A program made the position numbers and the translations under genes. Shown here one piece after another: positions 18,557 through 27,683 of a stretch of 64,000 nt of DNA; positions within the stretch are counted from its first letter, which is position 1; every line of letters starts with the position of its first letter. The notes below the pieces were generated by a model that was not told the origin of the DNA, did not search any database, and saw nothing but the letters and a program-made list of their open reading frames with translations. This DNA comes from Wukongibacter sp050859025 (GTDB lineage Bacteria; Bacillota; Clostridia; Peptostreptococcales; Caminicellaceae), in assembly GCF_050859025.1 (NCBI RefSeq), contig NZ_CP138200.1:3286001-3350000 (forward strand). The letters are read 5' to 3'.

Positions 18557-20104
18557 CTAATCTTCATTTAACCAGGACCTAAGTAATTGCGCAACTGCTT
18601 CTGGTTCTTTATCAACAAATTTTTCTATCTGATATTTATAGCTTGTCTTATCATTTATACCTATTTCTATTTCCTCAACTTCTTCCTCTATTGCTGCGTC
18701 CTCTAAAATATTATCCACTTCATTTTTTCTTCTTCTAATTCTCAATAAAGCAAATATTGAACCGACAGCTAGTAATAAACCAATAACACCAATACTCATT
18801 AAAGGAATATTACTTGTAAATCCAGTTTCTTCTTCACTACTTATAGATAACAAATTATTCTGCTGTGACTCGTTAAAGTCTCGTGCCATTACTTCAACTT
18901 TTTTTGTTTCAAGCCCAGCGGCAGCTGAAACTAACTCTATTAATCTACCTTTATGTTCATCAGTCAATTCTCCGTTTTCAAGGTTTTTTCTATTTAAAAT
19001 AATTGCAACAGTTATATCCTTGATATTTCCAGACTCCTTTACAATACTCTTTCTAATTTCATTCAGCTCATAATTAACACTTTTATTATCCTTTATATAA
19101 GTTGAATCATCTGAATCGATTTCATTATATTGAGTAATCGCTTCGGAATTAGAGTCTGTACCGGGAGGTCCTCCAGCAGTACTATTTTTAACCTGTTCCT
19201 TGAGCTCTTGGTAGCTTCGAACCAAACCATTTGACTCACCTTCAATAGGTGCAGCAAATTCTTTAATATCTGTAACTTCTCTATCAAAATCAAGTTTAAC
19301 ATTTAACATAATATCAACATTATCAGGACCGTATATTTTAGCTAAAAAATTTCTTAAGCTTCTCTCTAGATTTGCCTTAACTTCTTTTTGAATATCCATT
19401 TTCTTATTCATAGAATATTCATCACTATCTGTTGAGCCATCATTTAGCATCTTTCCTGTATTATCATGAATAGATATATTATTAAGTTCCAATCCTTCTA
19501 CTGCATTAGCTATCAGCATAACCATACCATTAACTTCTTGTTCCGTTAACTCAAACCCTGGCTTTAAGGTTAAAAGAACCGAAGCCTTTGACTTCTTAAT
19601 ATCTTCTGTCAAAAAGTTTGAATTGTCTGGTACAGTAAGTAAAACTGACGCTTTTTTTATACCATTTATTTCCTCAATAGTTCTAGCCAATTGATTCATT
19701 TTTGCCTGAAGATATTTTTTCCTTTTATCATCATTGGTCATAGTTAAACTATTGCTGCTAAATGCATCCTCCCAAGTTATACCAGCTTGTGGAAATCCTT
19801 CGATAGCAAGATTCATTCTAGCTTTATTAAGATGCTCTTTAGGAACCGTTACTGATGTTCCTCCATTTTCAGACTGATAAGGAATCCTCATTTCCTCAAG
19901 ATTCTGAGTTATTTCACCAGACTCTTCCAAGGACAAACCACTATATAAGGGTACATATCGTGGTTTAGTTACGTGAAAAATTGATAGCGCTAAAGTCAAC
20001 ACTAAAAAAAGACTTCCAAGACCTATCAAAGTCTTTTGTTTCCTAGTAAGGGACTGAAAATACTCGTTAAACTGATTTCGTACCTTTGCTATTGAATCCC
20101 CCAT
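18557..20104 (-). CDS. fliF: Flagellar MS-ring protein FliF
   Basis: FliF forms the membrane ring on which the flagellum is built. The 515-residue protein has two membrane segments (about residues 27-46 and 430-450) flanking a large periplasmic region with ring-building motifs. Examples are SGLSLEESGEITQNLEEM and KASVLLTVPDNSNF. A C-terminal FliG-binding tail ends the protein. GGAGG precedes the ATG at 20104. It is 2 bases from fliG. Confidence 0.96.
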   Translation of the reverse strand: MGDSIAKVRNQFNEYFQSLTRKQKTLIGLGSLFLVLTLALSIFHVTKPRYVPLYSGLSLEESGEITQNLEEMRIPYQSENGGTSVTVPKEHLNKARMNLAIEGFPQAGITWEDAFSSNSLTMTNDDKRKKYLQAKMNQLARTIEEINGIKKASVLLTVPDNSNFLTEDIKKSKASVLLTLKPGFELTEQEVNGMVMLIANAVEGLELNNISIHDNTGKMLNDGSTDSDEYSMNKKMDIQKEVKANLERSLRNFLAKIYGPDNVDIMLNVKLDFDREVTDIKEFAAPIEGESNGLVRSYQELKEQVKNSTAGGPPGTDSNSEAITQYNEIDSDDSTYIKDNKSVNYELNEIRKSIVKESGNIKDITVAIILNRKNLENGELTDEHKGRLIELVSAAAGLETKKVEVMARDFNESQQNNLLSISSEEETGFTSNIPLMSIGVIGLLLAVGSIFALLRIRRRKNEVDNILEDAAIEEEVEEIEIGINDKTSYKYQIEKFVDKEPEAVAQLLRSWLNED

Positions 20105-20212
20105 TTATATCCTCCATTCATTGCCAAAAAAAATTTTTCGATGTGAAAATTTTCACTAGTTTACGTTAAACTACAATGTTTTCTCAAAGCACCTTTGACA
20201 TTTAAATATTAT

Positions 20213-20509
20213 CTATACTTGCATTCTCATTATTTCTTTATAGGCATCCATAACTTTATTTCTTACTTCTATAGCAAAATTTAATGCGACGTCTGCCTTT
20301 TGAGATGCTATCATAACATCCTGAATATTATCTACTTCTCCTATAGCCAACATCTGGCCCATTCTGTTTGACTCACTTTCATATGAATTCAATTTATCAA
20401 TTGCACCCATTAGAAAATCTTTAAACTCATTTTCATTAGTGATTTTCTTATTATTATTACTAATATTAGTTTTTAGTAAATCCGAGTTATAGATATTTAA
20501 TATTTTCAT
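20213..20509 (-). CDS. fliE: Flagellar hook-basal body protein FliE
   Basis: FliE links the MS ring to the rod and is an early export substrate. The 98-residue protein has the family C-terminus VMIASQKADVALNFAIEVRN followed by KVMDAYKEIMRMQV. The N-terminus is rich in Asn and Lys. GGAGG lies upstream of ATG 20509. A 108-base gap separates it from fliF and includes a 14-base palindrome, GTGAAAATTTTCAC, at 20143-20156. Confidence 0.95.
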   Translation of the reverse strand: MKILNIYNSDLLKTNISNNNKKITNENEFKDFLMGAIDKLNSYESESNRMGQMLAIGEVDNIQDVMIASQKADVALNFAIEVRNKVMDAYKEIMRMQV

Positions 20510-20531
20510 GATCTAGCCTCCAAAAGAAGAT

Positions 20532-20972
20532 TTAGCGTCCAATCTCTATAGCTTTCATAGCCATACTTTTACTGTTATTAAGAGCAGTGACGTTTGCTTC
20601 ATATGCTCTTGAAGAAGAAATCAAATTAATCATTTCAGTGACAATATCAACATTTGGCATTAAAACATATCCCTTTTCATCTGCTTCGGGATGGCCTGGT
20701 TGATAAATTCTCTTGAAAGGAGATTTATCTTCTTCTATACCAGTAACTTCTACCCCATCGCCTAAACCTTGATTATTCTTAGCATTATTAAGAACATCAG
20801 TAAATGATTTTCCTTCCTTCTCTTTAAATATAGGAACCTGCCTTCTATATGGCATACCACTACTTGTTCTGGTCGTATTTGCATTAGCGATATTCTTTGA
20901 AATAATATCCATACGCAATCTTTCTGCTGTTAAACCTGTAGCACTAGTATTTATAGATTTAAAAAAATTCAT
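20532..20972 (-). CDS. flgC: Flagellar basal body rod protein FlgC
   Basis: FlgC is a proximal rod subunit. The 146-residue protein has the N-terminal rod motif (NTSATGLTAERLRMDIISKN then IANANT) and the C-terminal segment VTEMINLISSSRAYEANVTA, both diagnostic. It is encoded directly after flgB with 4 bases between them. Confidence 0.97.
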   Translation of the reverse strand: MNFFKSINTSATGLTAERLRMDIISKNIANANTTRTSSGMPYRRQVPIFKEKEGKSFTDVLNNAKNNQGLGDGVEVTGIEEDKSPFKRIYQPGHPEADEKGYVLMPNVDIVTEMINLISSSRAYEANVTALNNSKSMAMKAIEIGR

Positions 20973-20976
20973 TTAT

Positions 20977-21381
20977 CTATTTCCCTCCTTGAGAAATTGC
21001 TGTCTTTATTCTCTTTAAATGATTTGACAATTGTAGAGTCAAGGCATTAAACTTTATAGCATTCTTGGCCAGTTCTGCCATCTCAACGTCAATATTGACA
21101 TTGTTCCTATCTTTTCTAAAGCTAGTACCCAATTCTCTTGTGACAGTAGGATCTATAGATTCTATAGTACTATTTGGAAAGTGCTTAGGATGTGTCTTCA
21201 TTAATTCTATTGAGCCATTATTTATGTAATCCTTTAATACAGAATCAAATTTAACATCTTGTCTTTTGTAGCCAGGGGTATTTACATTTGCTATATTATT
21301 AGAAATAGCAGTATTTCTTAACCAAGAAGCATTTAAGGCCTTTTGATACACATTAATATTTTTGTTTACTTTGTTAAGCAT
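20977..21381 (-). CDS. flgB: Flagellar basal body rod protein FlgB
   Basis: FlgB is a proximal rod subunit and the first gene of the flagellar operon. The 134-residue protein has the motif NNIANVNTPGYKRQDVKF near the N-terminus and the C-terminal stretch ALTLQLSNHLKRIKTAI. GGAGG precedes ATG 21381. A likely vegetative promoter lies about 100 bases upstream (21481-21509). Confidence 0.97.
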   Translation of the reverse strand: MLNKVNKNINVYQKALNASWLRNTAISNNIANVNTPGYKRQDVKFDSVLKDYINNGSIELMKTHPKHFPNSTIESIDPTVTRELGTSFRKDRNNVNIDVEMAELAKNAIKFNALTLQLSNHLKRIKTAISQGGK

Positions 21382-21480
21382 CTTTAAACCTCCAAATCTT
21401 TTTGCTTTATGTCATAATTCTACAAATTTTCTTAAAAACCTCCTATAACTCACTTTTATTTTTCTCAAAATCATAATAAC

Positions 21481-21509
21481 ATTTTACAATAATAGACATA
21501 AAATGTTAA
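21481..21509 (-). promoter_or_regulatory. Probable sigma-A promoter of the flagellar operon
   Basis: On the minus strand TTAACA (21504-21509) and TAAAAT (21481-21486) are separated by exactly 17 bases, each one mismatch from consensus. It lies downstream of the codY terminator and upstream of flgB. The remaining gap up to 21697 is AT-rich with no supported gene. Confidence 0.65.
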
Positions 21510-21696
21510 TTGCTTTTTTAGTTTTTACAACTTTTTAGTACTTTGTAACTATAACCATCGACAAAACTCGACTATTTTTGATACTATAACTAACTTGTTA
21601 TCTAAATATATCATTTGATTATTAATTTCTCGTTAATTGTAAAATATAGTTTATACAAAATTTAGAGCTACGTTTTTCAATTCATATTACAAATTA

Positions 21697-21730
21697 AAAG
21701 AACTTAGGAGTATTAACTCTTAAGTTCTTC
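21697..21730 (-). terminator. Terminator of codY
   Basis: Stem AAGAACTT...AAGTTCTT with inner pairing GAGT/ACTC and a TAAT loop, followed on the minus strand by TTTTAATTT. It lies about 30 bases after the codY stop, which separates codY from the flagellar operon. Confidence 0.8.
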
Positions 21731-21760
21731 TAATTTCACTAACACTGTGAATATATAATA

Positions 21761-22540
21761 TTATTTCTTAAGATTTTTCAATTCATCTAACAATTTGTCA
21801 TTTAGTATTTTTATATGTGTACCTTTCATTCCTAGTGATCTGGATTCTATAACCCCAGCACTTTCAAATTTTCTTAAGGCATTTACAATAACTGATCTTG
21901 TTATTCCTACTCTATCAGCTATCTTACTAGCTACTAAAAGGCCTTCTGAACCATTCAATTCCTCAAAAATGTGCTCAACAGCCTCAAGCTCCGAATATGA
22001 CAATGTTCCAATAGCCATTTGTACTATTGTTTTCTTTCTAGCTTCTTCTTCAATTACCTCACTCTTAGCTCTCAGAATTTCCATACCAACAACTGTTGCA
22101 GAATATTCTGCCAAAATTAAATCTTCATCATTATAACTATTACCATGTCTAGCTAAAACCATAGTTCCTAATCTTTGTCCACTGCCATTGATTGGTACTA
22201 TTGTAACTAGCTTGTTATAGCTTTCGATGTCATACTTGAATATTTTTAATAATTCATCTCCAGTAATATTAAATTTTGTTTCGAAAATCTTAAGCAATTC
22301 ATCATTATATTCTGTGGGAAACTTCTTTTCCTCAGTTTCTTTATCAATAATTATTGGACAATCTGATGAATCAGCTAAACTAACACCTAGTACCTTTCCT
22401 TTACTACTCGCAACATATACATTAGCATCTAGTATTTCACCTAGAGTTTCGCATAATTGTGCAAATGAAACCGGGGTATTTCCTGACTGCTGAAGTATTT
22501 TATTCAGTCTCCTTGTTTTTTCTAATAGCGTGTTTGCCAT
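21761..22540 (-). CDS. codY: GTP- and branched-chain amino acid-sensing repressor CodY
   Basis: CodY represses starvation-response genes when GTP and branched-chain amino acids are plentiful. The 259-residue protein has the N-terminal GAF sensor domain (about 1-155) and a C-terminal winged helix with ASKIADRVGITRSVIVNALR and the wing SLGMKGTHIKI, as in Bacillus CodY. AGGAGG precedes ATG 22540. It lies upstream of flgB as in Bacillus, but the xerC-clpQ-clpY genes normally before it are absent. Confidence 0.97.
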   Translation of the reverse strand: MANTLLEKTRRLNKILQQSGNTPVSFAQLCETLGEILDANVYVASSKGKVLGVSLADSSDCPIIIDKETEEKKFPTEYNDELLKIFETKFNITGDELLKIFKYDIESYNKLVTIVPINGSGQRLGTMVLARHGNSYNDEDLILAEYSATVVGMEILRAKSEVIEEEARKKTIVQMAIGTLSYSELEAVEHIFEELNGSEGLLVASKIADRVGITRSVIVNALRKFESAGVIESRSLGMKGTHIKILNDKLLDELKNLKK

Positions 22541-23019
22541 AATGTTCCTCCTTGTTATATTTAATTATAAGACCAAATTGCATAAATAGTCTATCTGTAT
22601 GCCATCCTATTCAATCTTGCGAAACTTTTATAGTTAATAATTTTTTTTACAAGTTTAACGTAAACAATTAGCTTGTATTTGTATTTTCCCTAACCAATCG
22701 CAGTAAGATATTAAGTCTGAATGTATATATTATGCAATTTGTATGACTATACTTTAAGATTTTTTATTTCTAATTCTTATTGTATATATTTACATACAAT
22801 TGAAACTATAATACCTATTATTAGTATTAGTAAATTTTTAGTTTTAGTCAAGAAATAATTTCGTGTTTTAGAATATTTAACATTCCTTCAATCATTTTAC
22901 TAAATTAAACTTTAACTAATTAATGGACTTTTAAGTCGATCTTCTAATAACACCTTTATTTAATTGTTCCCTAATTTACTCACTTTTAAGCAGAATTACA
23001 GTTTCTCTTGTCGAGTCAT
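22541..23019. other. Non-coding gap between topA and codY
   Basis: AT-rich stretch of 479 bases without a supported gene. On the minus strand TATAAT at 22564-22569 with TAGACT 18 bases upstream could be a weak codY promoter. No CodY box of the AATTTTC-type palindrome was seen. No repeat family member was recognised. Confidence 0.35.
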
Positions 23020-25089
23020 CTATTCTTCACTTTTTTCTTCTTCGTATTTACATTCCTTATTGGAACATATGATTGATTTTTTATTTTTTGTATTCTTTAC
23101 CACAAGTATAGACTCACATGTTGGGCATTTTCTATTAATAGGCTGCTTCCAAGTCATGAAATTACACTTTGGAAAGTTACTACAGCCATAAAAAATCCTT
23201 CCTTTTCTTGTCTTTCTAATTACAACCTCACCATCACATCTAGGGCAGCTCACCCCAGTCTTATTAATTATTGACTTTGTATGACTACATTCAGGATAAT
23301 TAGAACACGCAAGAAACTTTCCAAATCTTCCATATTTAATCATCATAAAGTTGCCACACTTTTCACATACTTCATCTGTCATTTCTGTCAAATCTATTTT
23401 TTCAATTGACTCCTCAGCTTTTTCCAAAATCTCCTTAAAGGGCTTGTAGAAGTCATCTATTACACTTTTCCAAGGTATTTCCCCTTCCTCAATCTTATCA
23501 AGGTTTGATTCCATGTTAGCTGTAAAATCAATATTAACAATTTTCTCAAAGTGCTTTTCTAAAATATCATTGATTAAAACTCCAAGTTCTGTAGGCTTAA
23601 GTGCCTTTACCTCTCTTTCAACATATCCTCTACTTAATATTGTAGTTATTGTAGGTGCATAGGTACTTGGTCTACCTATTCCTTTCTCCTCCATCTCTTT
23701 AACCAATGCTGCTTCAGTATACCTTGGAGGCGGCTGAGTAAAATGTTGTTTTTCATCAATCTCTTCAGCTTTCAATTTTTCCCCTACATCTATTTTAGGT
23801 AATTCCTTCTCTGTAATCTTTGTAAAAGAATATACTTTAAGGAAACCATCAAATTCTAACTTTGTTCCTTTTGACTTAAAGGTATAATCTCCATTAATTA
23901 TATCAACATTATAGGAATTATATTTTGCATCTGCCATTTGACTAGCTACAAATCTTTCCCATATTAATCTATATAAATTATACTGATCATTACTTAAAGA
24001 ACTCTTTATACTGCTTGGTGTTCTAAAAACTGAAGTAGGCCTTATAGCTTCATGAGCATCCTGTGCATCCTTCTTATTCTTTGTTTTAGATTGTTGTTTA
24101 CCTAAGTATTCCTTTGTAAATTCTTCTGTGATATATTCCTTTGCCTCTGTCTTTGCTTCATCAGAAATTCTGACAGAATCTGTTCTTATATAGGTTATTA
24201 AACCAACAGTTCCTTCACCTTCTACATCTATACCTTCGTATAACTGCTGAGCCAATACCATCGTTTTCTTTGTAGAATAACCAAACTTATTGGAAGCTTC
24301 CTGCTGTAGGCTACTTGTGGTAAATGGTGGATATGGTTTTCTTCTTTTTAGTTTTTTCTCTAAATTGTCAATTTGAAATAAATTATCTTTAATCTTATTT
24401 ACAATACTTTCAACCTGTTCTGAATTTTCTAATTCTGTCTTTTTTCCCTTCACACCATAAAAATTAGCCTCAAAAGTTCTTAACCCATCTAATGATTTGA
24501 GAATTAAATCAATCGTCCAATATTCCTTTGGTTTAAAATCCTGAATCTCCTTTTCTCTGTCACAAATCAATTTTGTAGCTACTGATTGTACTCTACCAGC
24601 ACTCAATCCTCTTCTTATCTTTTGCCATAATAAAGGACTAATGCTATATCCCACCAATCGGTCTAAGACCCTTCTTGCCTGTTGAGCATCAACGAGTTTT
24701 TTCTTAATCGGTCTAGGCTTTTTTACAGCTCCCTTTATAGCCTTTGATGTTATTTCGTTAAACTCTATTCGACACTTATCATCTTCCTTAATAGATAAGA
24801 TATTTGCTAAGTGCCAAGAAATAGCCTCTCCTTCTCTATCAGGGTCAGTTGCTAACAAAACTCGGTCTACTTTTTTAGCCTCGGATTTTAATTCTTTAAT
24901 TACCTTACCCTTTCCCCTAATAGTTATATATTTAGGATTATAATTGTCCTCAATATCTATTCCCAATTTACTTTTAGGCAGGTCTCTTACATGACCAATG
25001 GAGGCTTTAACCTTATAATTCTTTCCAAGGAATTTACTAATGGTCTTAGCTTTGGCTGGTGATTCTACTATTACAAGAGTTTTTGCCAT
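23020..25089 (-). CDS. topA: DNA topoisomerase I
   Basis: Type IA topoisomerase that relaxes negative supercoils. I place the start at ATG 25089, preceded by GGAGGTG. The 689-residue protein has a TOPRIM domain (E9, DPDRE at 82-86), the catalytic tyrosine Y300 in GLITYIRTDS, and three C-terminal four-cysteine zinc modules. The modules begin CEKCGNF, CPRCDGE and CPTCESI. The last module is less regular but keeps its four cysteines. Confidence 0.97.
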   Translation of the reverse strand: MAKTLVIVESPAKAKTISKFLGKNYKVKASIGHVRDLPKSKLGIDIEDNYNPKYITIRGKGKVIKELKSEAKKVDRVLLATDPDREGEAISWHLANILSIKEDDKCRIEFNEITSKAIKGAVKKPRPIKKKLVDAQQARRVLDRLVGYSISPLLWQKIRRGLSAGRVQSVATKLICDREKEIQDFKPKEYWTIDLILKSLDGLRTFEANFYGVKGKKTELENSEQVESIVNKIKDNLFQIDNLEKKLKRRKPYPPFTTSSLQQEASNKFGYSTKKTMVLAQQLYEGIDVEGEGTVGLITYIRTDSVRISDEAKTEAKEYITEEFTKEYLGKQQSKTKNKKDAQDAHEAIRPTSVFRTPSSIKSSLSNDQYNLYRLIWERFVASQMADAKYNSYNVDIINGDYTFKSKGTKLEFDGFLKVYSFTKITEKELPKIDVGEKLKAEEIDEKQHFTQPPPRYTEAALVKEMEEKGIGRPSTYAPTITTILSRGYVEREVKALKPTELGVLINDILEKHFEKIVNIDFTANMESNLDKIEEGEIPWKSVIDDFYKPFKEILEKAEESIEKIDLTEMTDEVCEKCGNFMMIKYGRFGKFLACSNYPECSHTKSIINKTGVSCPRCDGEVVIRKTRKGRIFYGCSNFPKCNFMTWKQPINRKCPTCESILVVKNTKNKKSIICSNKECKYEEEKSEE

Positions 25090-25342
25090 TTTTGCACCTC
25101 CAAAATTACTTAACAATGACTGATATTATAACAAAAATATTTTGCAATTTCAAAACTTTTAATATATTTTTTGAAAATAAAATTTATTAAGGAAATTTCA
25201 TAAATTGCTTCTTTTTTCGCAAACCTACTATAAACAGTAGATTTAAAGTTTCTTTTTTTAACTTTAACATTAGATTTTGTTTCTAATTATTATAATTTTA
25301 CCTGAAAAATTGTACATTTATTCCTTTTGATTAAAATATATC

Positions 25343-25438
25343 TATAGAAATCGCAATAAATCTGTTACAGTTTGGTTCCTCAAATAGCTCTAAAAGGTTT
25401 CTATTATAGTCTATTTAAGAGCATAAACACGTTCTATA
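25343..25438. repeat. Degenerate TATAG-ended palindrome, family B copy 3
   Basis: Left end TATAGAAATCGCAATAAATC matches the end of the family B element at 50640-50741. The right end reads ACACGTTCTATA, matching GTGCGTTCTATA of that copy. The interior has diverged, so only the ends and part of the arms still pair. Confidence 0.6.
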
Positions 25439-25973
25439 TATAAGCTATGAAAAATCTATTACATTATATATAGTTAATTATTTTTCTAGAATACTTCTTT
25501 GAAAAAATTCTCAGAAATCTAATAATCTACACAAGATTGTCATATTTTTTTTAATAAAATTAAATTTGTCATAGATATCTTGAATACTCTTAAATATAAA
25601 TAGAAATGCTATTTCCTAATATATTAAAAAAATAGCAAACTATTTTATTATTCTAGCTATTATTTAGAAATCCTTCTTTTTAATCAAATGTTTCCAAAAA
25701 ATTCTGATAAATATCTAGCAATTGAGATTTATTATCATTATGTAGTATATGACATAAGTTAACGTATTGCAAGAATTATATAAACTTTTTCTTTTTATTC
25801 TTAATAACTTACCTATTTTTAATACAAAGCTCATTCACCGTATTCTACTTTTTCAAAACTTATGATCGTAAAGAAATTAATTCCCTTTTTAAAGTCTTAC
25901 AAAATATTTATTAAAACTAGGCAATGTCAATGGATTTTCTTTGATAAACTGGTACAGAATATATACAATAGAA

Positions 25974-25996
25974 AAGACCAGAATAATTTCTGGTCT
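25974..25996 (-). terminator. Second terminator downstream of the cold-shock gene
   Basis: Minus-strand hairpin AGACCAGAA-ATT-TTCTGGTCT followed by TTTTC. It lies about 25 bases beyond the first csp terminator and may act as a back-up. Confidence 0.65.
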
Positions 25997-26020
25997 AGAA
26001 GCTAAATAAAATGCGTCAAA

Positions 26021-26043
26021 AAACCCTGAAATTTTCAGGGTTT
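26021..26043 (-). terminator. Terminator of the cold-shock gene
   Basis: Perfect stem AAACCCTGAAA/TTTCAGGGTTT, followed on the minus strand by TTTTG. It lies about 35 bases after the csp stop. Confidence 0.8.
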
Positions 26044-26077
26044 AAGTAGTCTATATATTAAAATATGTAAATTCTAA

Positions 26078-26275
26078 TTATAGTTTTACTACGTTAGTGG
26101 CTTGAGGTCCTTTATCTCCCTCAGTTACATTAAACTCAACTTCTTGCTCTTCTTCTAAAGTTTTAAATCCAGATCCCTCGATAGCTGAGTAATGAACAAA
26201 TACATCGTTTCCATCTTCCCCTGTAATAAATCCGTAACCTTTTTCGCTGTTAAACCATTTAACTTTACCTTTCAT
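26078..26275 (-). CDS. csp: Cold-shock protein (CspA family)
   Basis: Small RNA chaperone that binds single-stranded RNA and DNA. The start is ATG 26275 with GGAGGA upstream; a longer frame would read back into the promoter. The 65-residue protein has the RNP1 motif KGYGFITG and RNP2 motif DVFVHYSAI, and the typical end GPQATNVVKL. It forms a one-gene unit with its own promoter and double terminator, placed between topA and dprA. Confidence 0.96.
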   Translation of the reverse strand: MKGKVKWFNSEKGYGFITGEDGNDVFVHYSAIEGSGFKTLEEEQEVEFNVTEGDKGPQATNVVKL

Positions 26276-26325
26276 TTGAACAATCCTCCAAAAATTTATT
26301 TTGCAATTTGCAACTCTTCTATCCA

Positions 26326-26354
26326 AGAATATCACCTATATTTCATCCTGTCAA
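26326..26354 (-). promoter_or_regulatory. Promoter of the cold-shock gene
   Basis: Minus strand TTGACA (26349-26354, perfect consensus) and TATTCT (26326-26331) with a 17-base spacer. It predicts a 5' untranslated region of about 45 bases before ATG 26275. Confidence 0.8.
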
Positions 26355-26480
26355 GCCACTAAGTGTAAAAATATTCAAATTAAATTTACAATAATATAAG
26401 CTAATAAAATATGAAGATTATAACATAATTGTATTAGTATTTTCCTGCCCTTTTTTCATATTTTCTAATTAATATAGAAA

Positions 26481-27563
26481 CTACTTCATTATAATAATCT
26501 TACCAGGAAGCTGTTCTATTATATCTTTAATCTCTAATATAGTAACTATACTATTTAATGATCCTGCATCTAAGTTCAGTATTGAACCTATCATATCTAT
26601 GTGTATTGGCTGTTTCTTTAAAACAATTTCTACAACACTTCTCTCAGTATCACTAAGGTCTAGATATTGATTGTTTTTTTCTTTTAAATTTTGAGGAACA
26701 TTAAATTCCTCTAAAATATCTTCTACACATGTTACAGGTTTGGCCCCCTCCTTAATTAACTTATTAGTACCTTGACTTACACTACAATTAATATTCCCTG
26801 GAATCGAAAATACTTCCTTTCCTTGTTCAAGAGCATAATCCACAGTTATAAGAGTACCACTCTTTAATCCTGCCTCAACAACTAAAACCCCTTTACTCAA
26901 TCCAGATATTATCCTATTTCGTCTCGGAAAATTTCCGGGGGTTGGATTTGTTCCTAATGGATATTCCGATAATACAGCTCCATTTTCAATAATATCTCTC
27001 ATCAAATTTGCATTACTTTTAGGATAACAAATGTCTGCACCACAACCTAAAACTGCAATAGTTCTTCCTCCACCATCTAAAGCTCCTCTATGTGCTGCTG
27101 AATCAATTCCATAGGCCATTCCACTTACTATCGTAATACCATAGGATGCTAGTTCTTTTGCAAACTTATATGCTATATTTTTTCCATAGGAGGTACATTT
27201 TCTAGAACCGATTATTGCAACTGCGTTTTTATCTTCATCACCAAGCTTTCCCCTTTTATAAAGTAAATGAGGTGAATCAGGAATGTTTTTTAAAATTTCT
27301 GGATAAGTCTCATCATTTCTATATATACATTCTATATTCTTAGTAGCTATTTTTTCTTTGTATTTATTTACATATTCGAAATTACGTACCTCGATAAGCT
27401 TCTCTAAAGCCTTTTTTCTTACATTAGGTACATTCATGATATCGCTAACTGGTGCATTCCAAAGAGCCTCAAATTCGCCAAAATACCAGAGTAGTTTTTC
27501 AATAGTAATATTTCCTATTCCATTTATGGAATTTAACCAAATAATATAGTCCTTATCATTCAT
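26481..27563 (-). CDS. dprA: DNA-processing protein DprA
   Basis: DprA loads RecA on incoming single-stranded DNA in natural transformation. The 360-residue protein has an N-terminal helical HhH-like domain (GIGNITIEKLLWYF), the central Rossmann domain with GSRKCTSYGKNIAYKFAKEL and IVSGMAYGIDSAAHRGAL, and a C-terminal winged helix. ATG 27563 has AGGAG upstream. It follows comM, with one palindromic repeat between them. Presence of dprA alone does not prove competence. Confidence 0.96.
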   Translation of the reverse strand: MNDKDYIIWLNSINGIGNITIEKLLWYFGEFEALWNAPVSDIMNVPNVRKKALEKLIEVRNFEYVNKYKEKIATKNIECIYRNDETYPEILKNIPDSPHLLYKRGKLGDEDKNAVAIIGSRKCTSYGKNIAYKFAKELASYGITIVSGMAYGIDSAAHRGALDGGGRTIAVLGCGADICYPKSNANLMRDIIENGAVLSEYPLGTNPTPGNFPRRNRIISGLSKGVLVVEAGLKSGTLITVDYALEQGKEVFSIPGNINCSVSQGTNKLIKEGAKPVTCVEDILEEFNVPQNLKEKNNQYLDLSDTERSVVEIVLKKQPIHIDMIGSILNLDAGSLNSIVTILEIKDIIEQLPGKIIIMK

Positions 27564-27580
27564 TGTATCTCTTCTCCTAA

Positions 27581-27681
27581 TATAAAGATTCCAGTGAAAC
27601 TTAAATTATACATATCAAGAATCCCCAAAAGCTTTGGATATTTTGATATATATAATTTAAGTTCACTAGTAGCTCTTTATA
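27581..27681. repeat. TATA-ended palindromic element, family A copy 1
   Basis: 101-base imperfect inverted repeat between comM and dprA. The left arm starts TATAAAGATTCCAGTGAAAC. The reverse complement of the right arm starts TATAAAGAGCTACTAGTGAA, and both run into CTTAAATTATA. It begins 2 bases after the comM stop codon. The loop resembles that of copy 57804-57905 in opposite orientation. Confidence 0.8.
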
Positions 27682-27683
27682 GA

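Larger units (their letters stand above)
25090..26077. other. Long non-coding gap upstream of topA
   Basis: About 990 bases without a supported gene, very AT-rich, with many short ORF fragments closed by stops. It holds a TATAAT box at 25127-25132 that may serve topA, one degenerate family B palindrome (25343-25438) and two terminators for the cold-shock gene at its right end. The middle part (25440-25970) shows nothing I can name. A decayed gene is possible but I saw no coding signal. Confidence 0.45.

Noticed and set aside
19093..19302. Second minus-strand frame inside fliF
   Set aside because: It is a different frame inside a complete fliF and has no independent start signal.
20143..20156. 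GTGAAAATTTTCAC as a possible CodY box
   Set aside because: It is a perfect palindrome but does not match the AATTTTCNGAAAATT pattern well enough, and it lies between fliE and fliF rather than at a promoter.
22964..23191. Plus-strand frame over the end of topA
   Set aside because: It is antisense to the zinc-finger part of topA and looks like a shadow.
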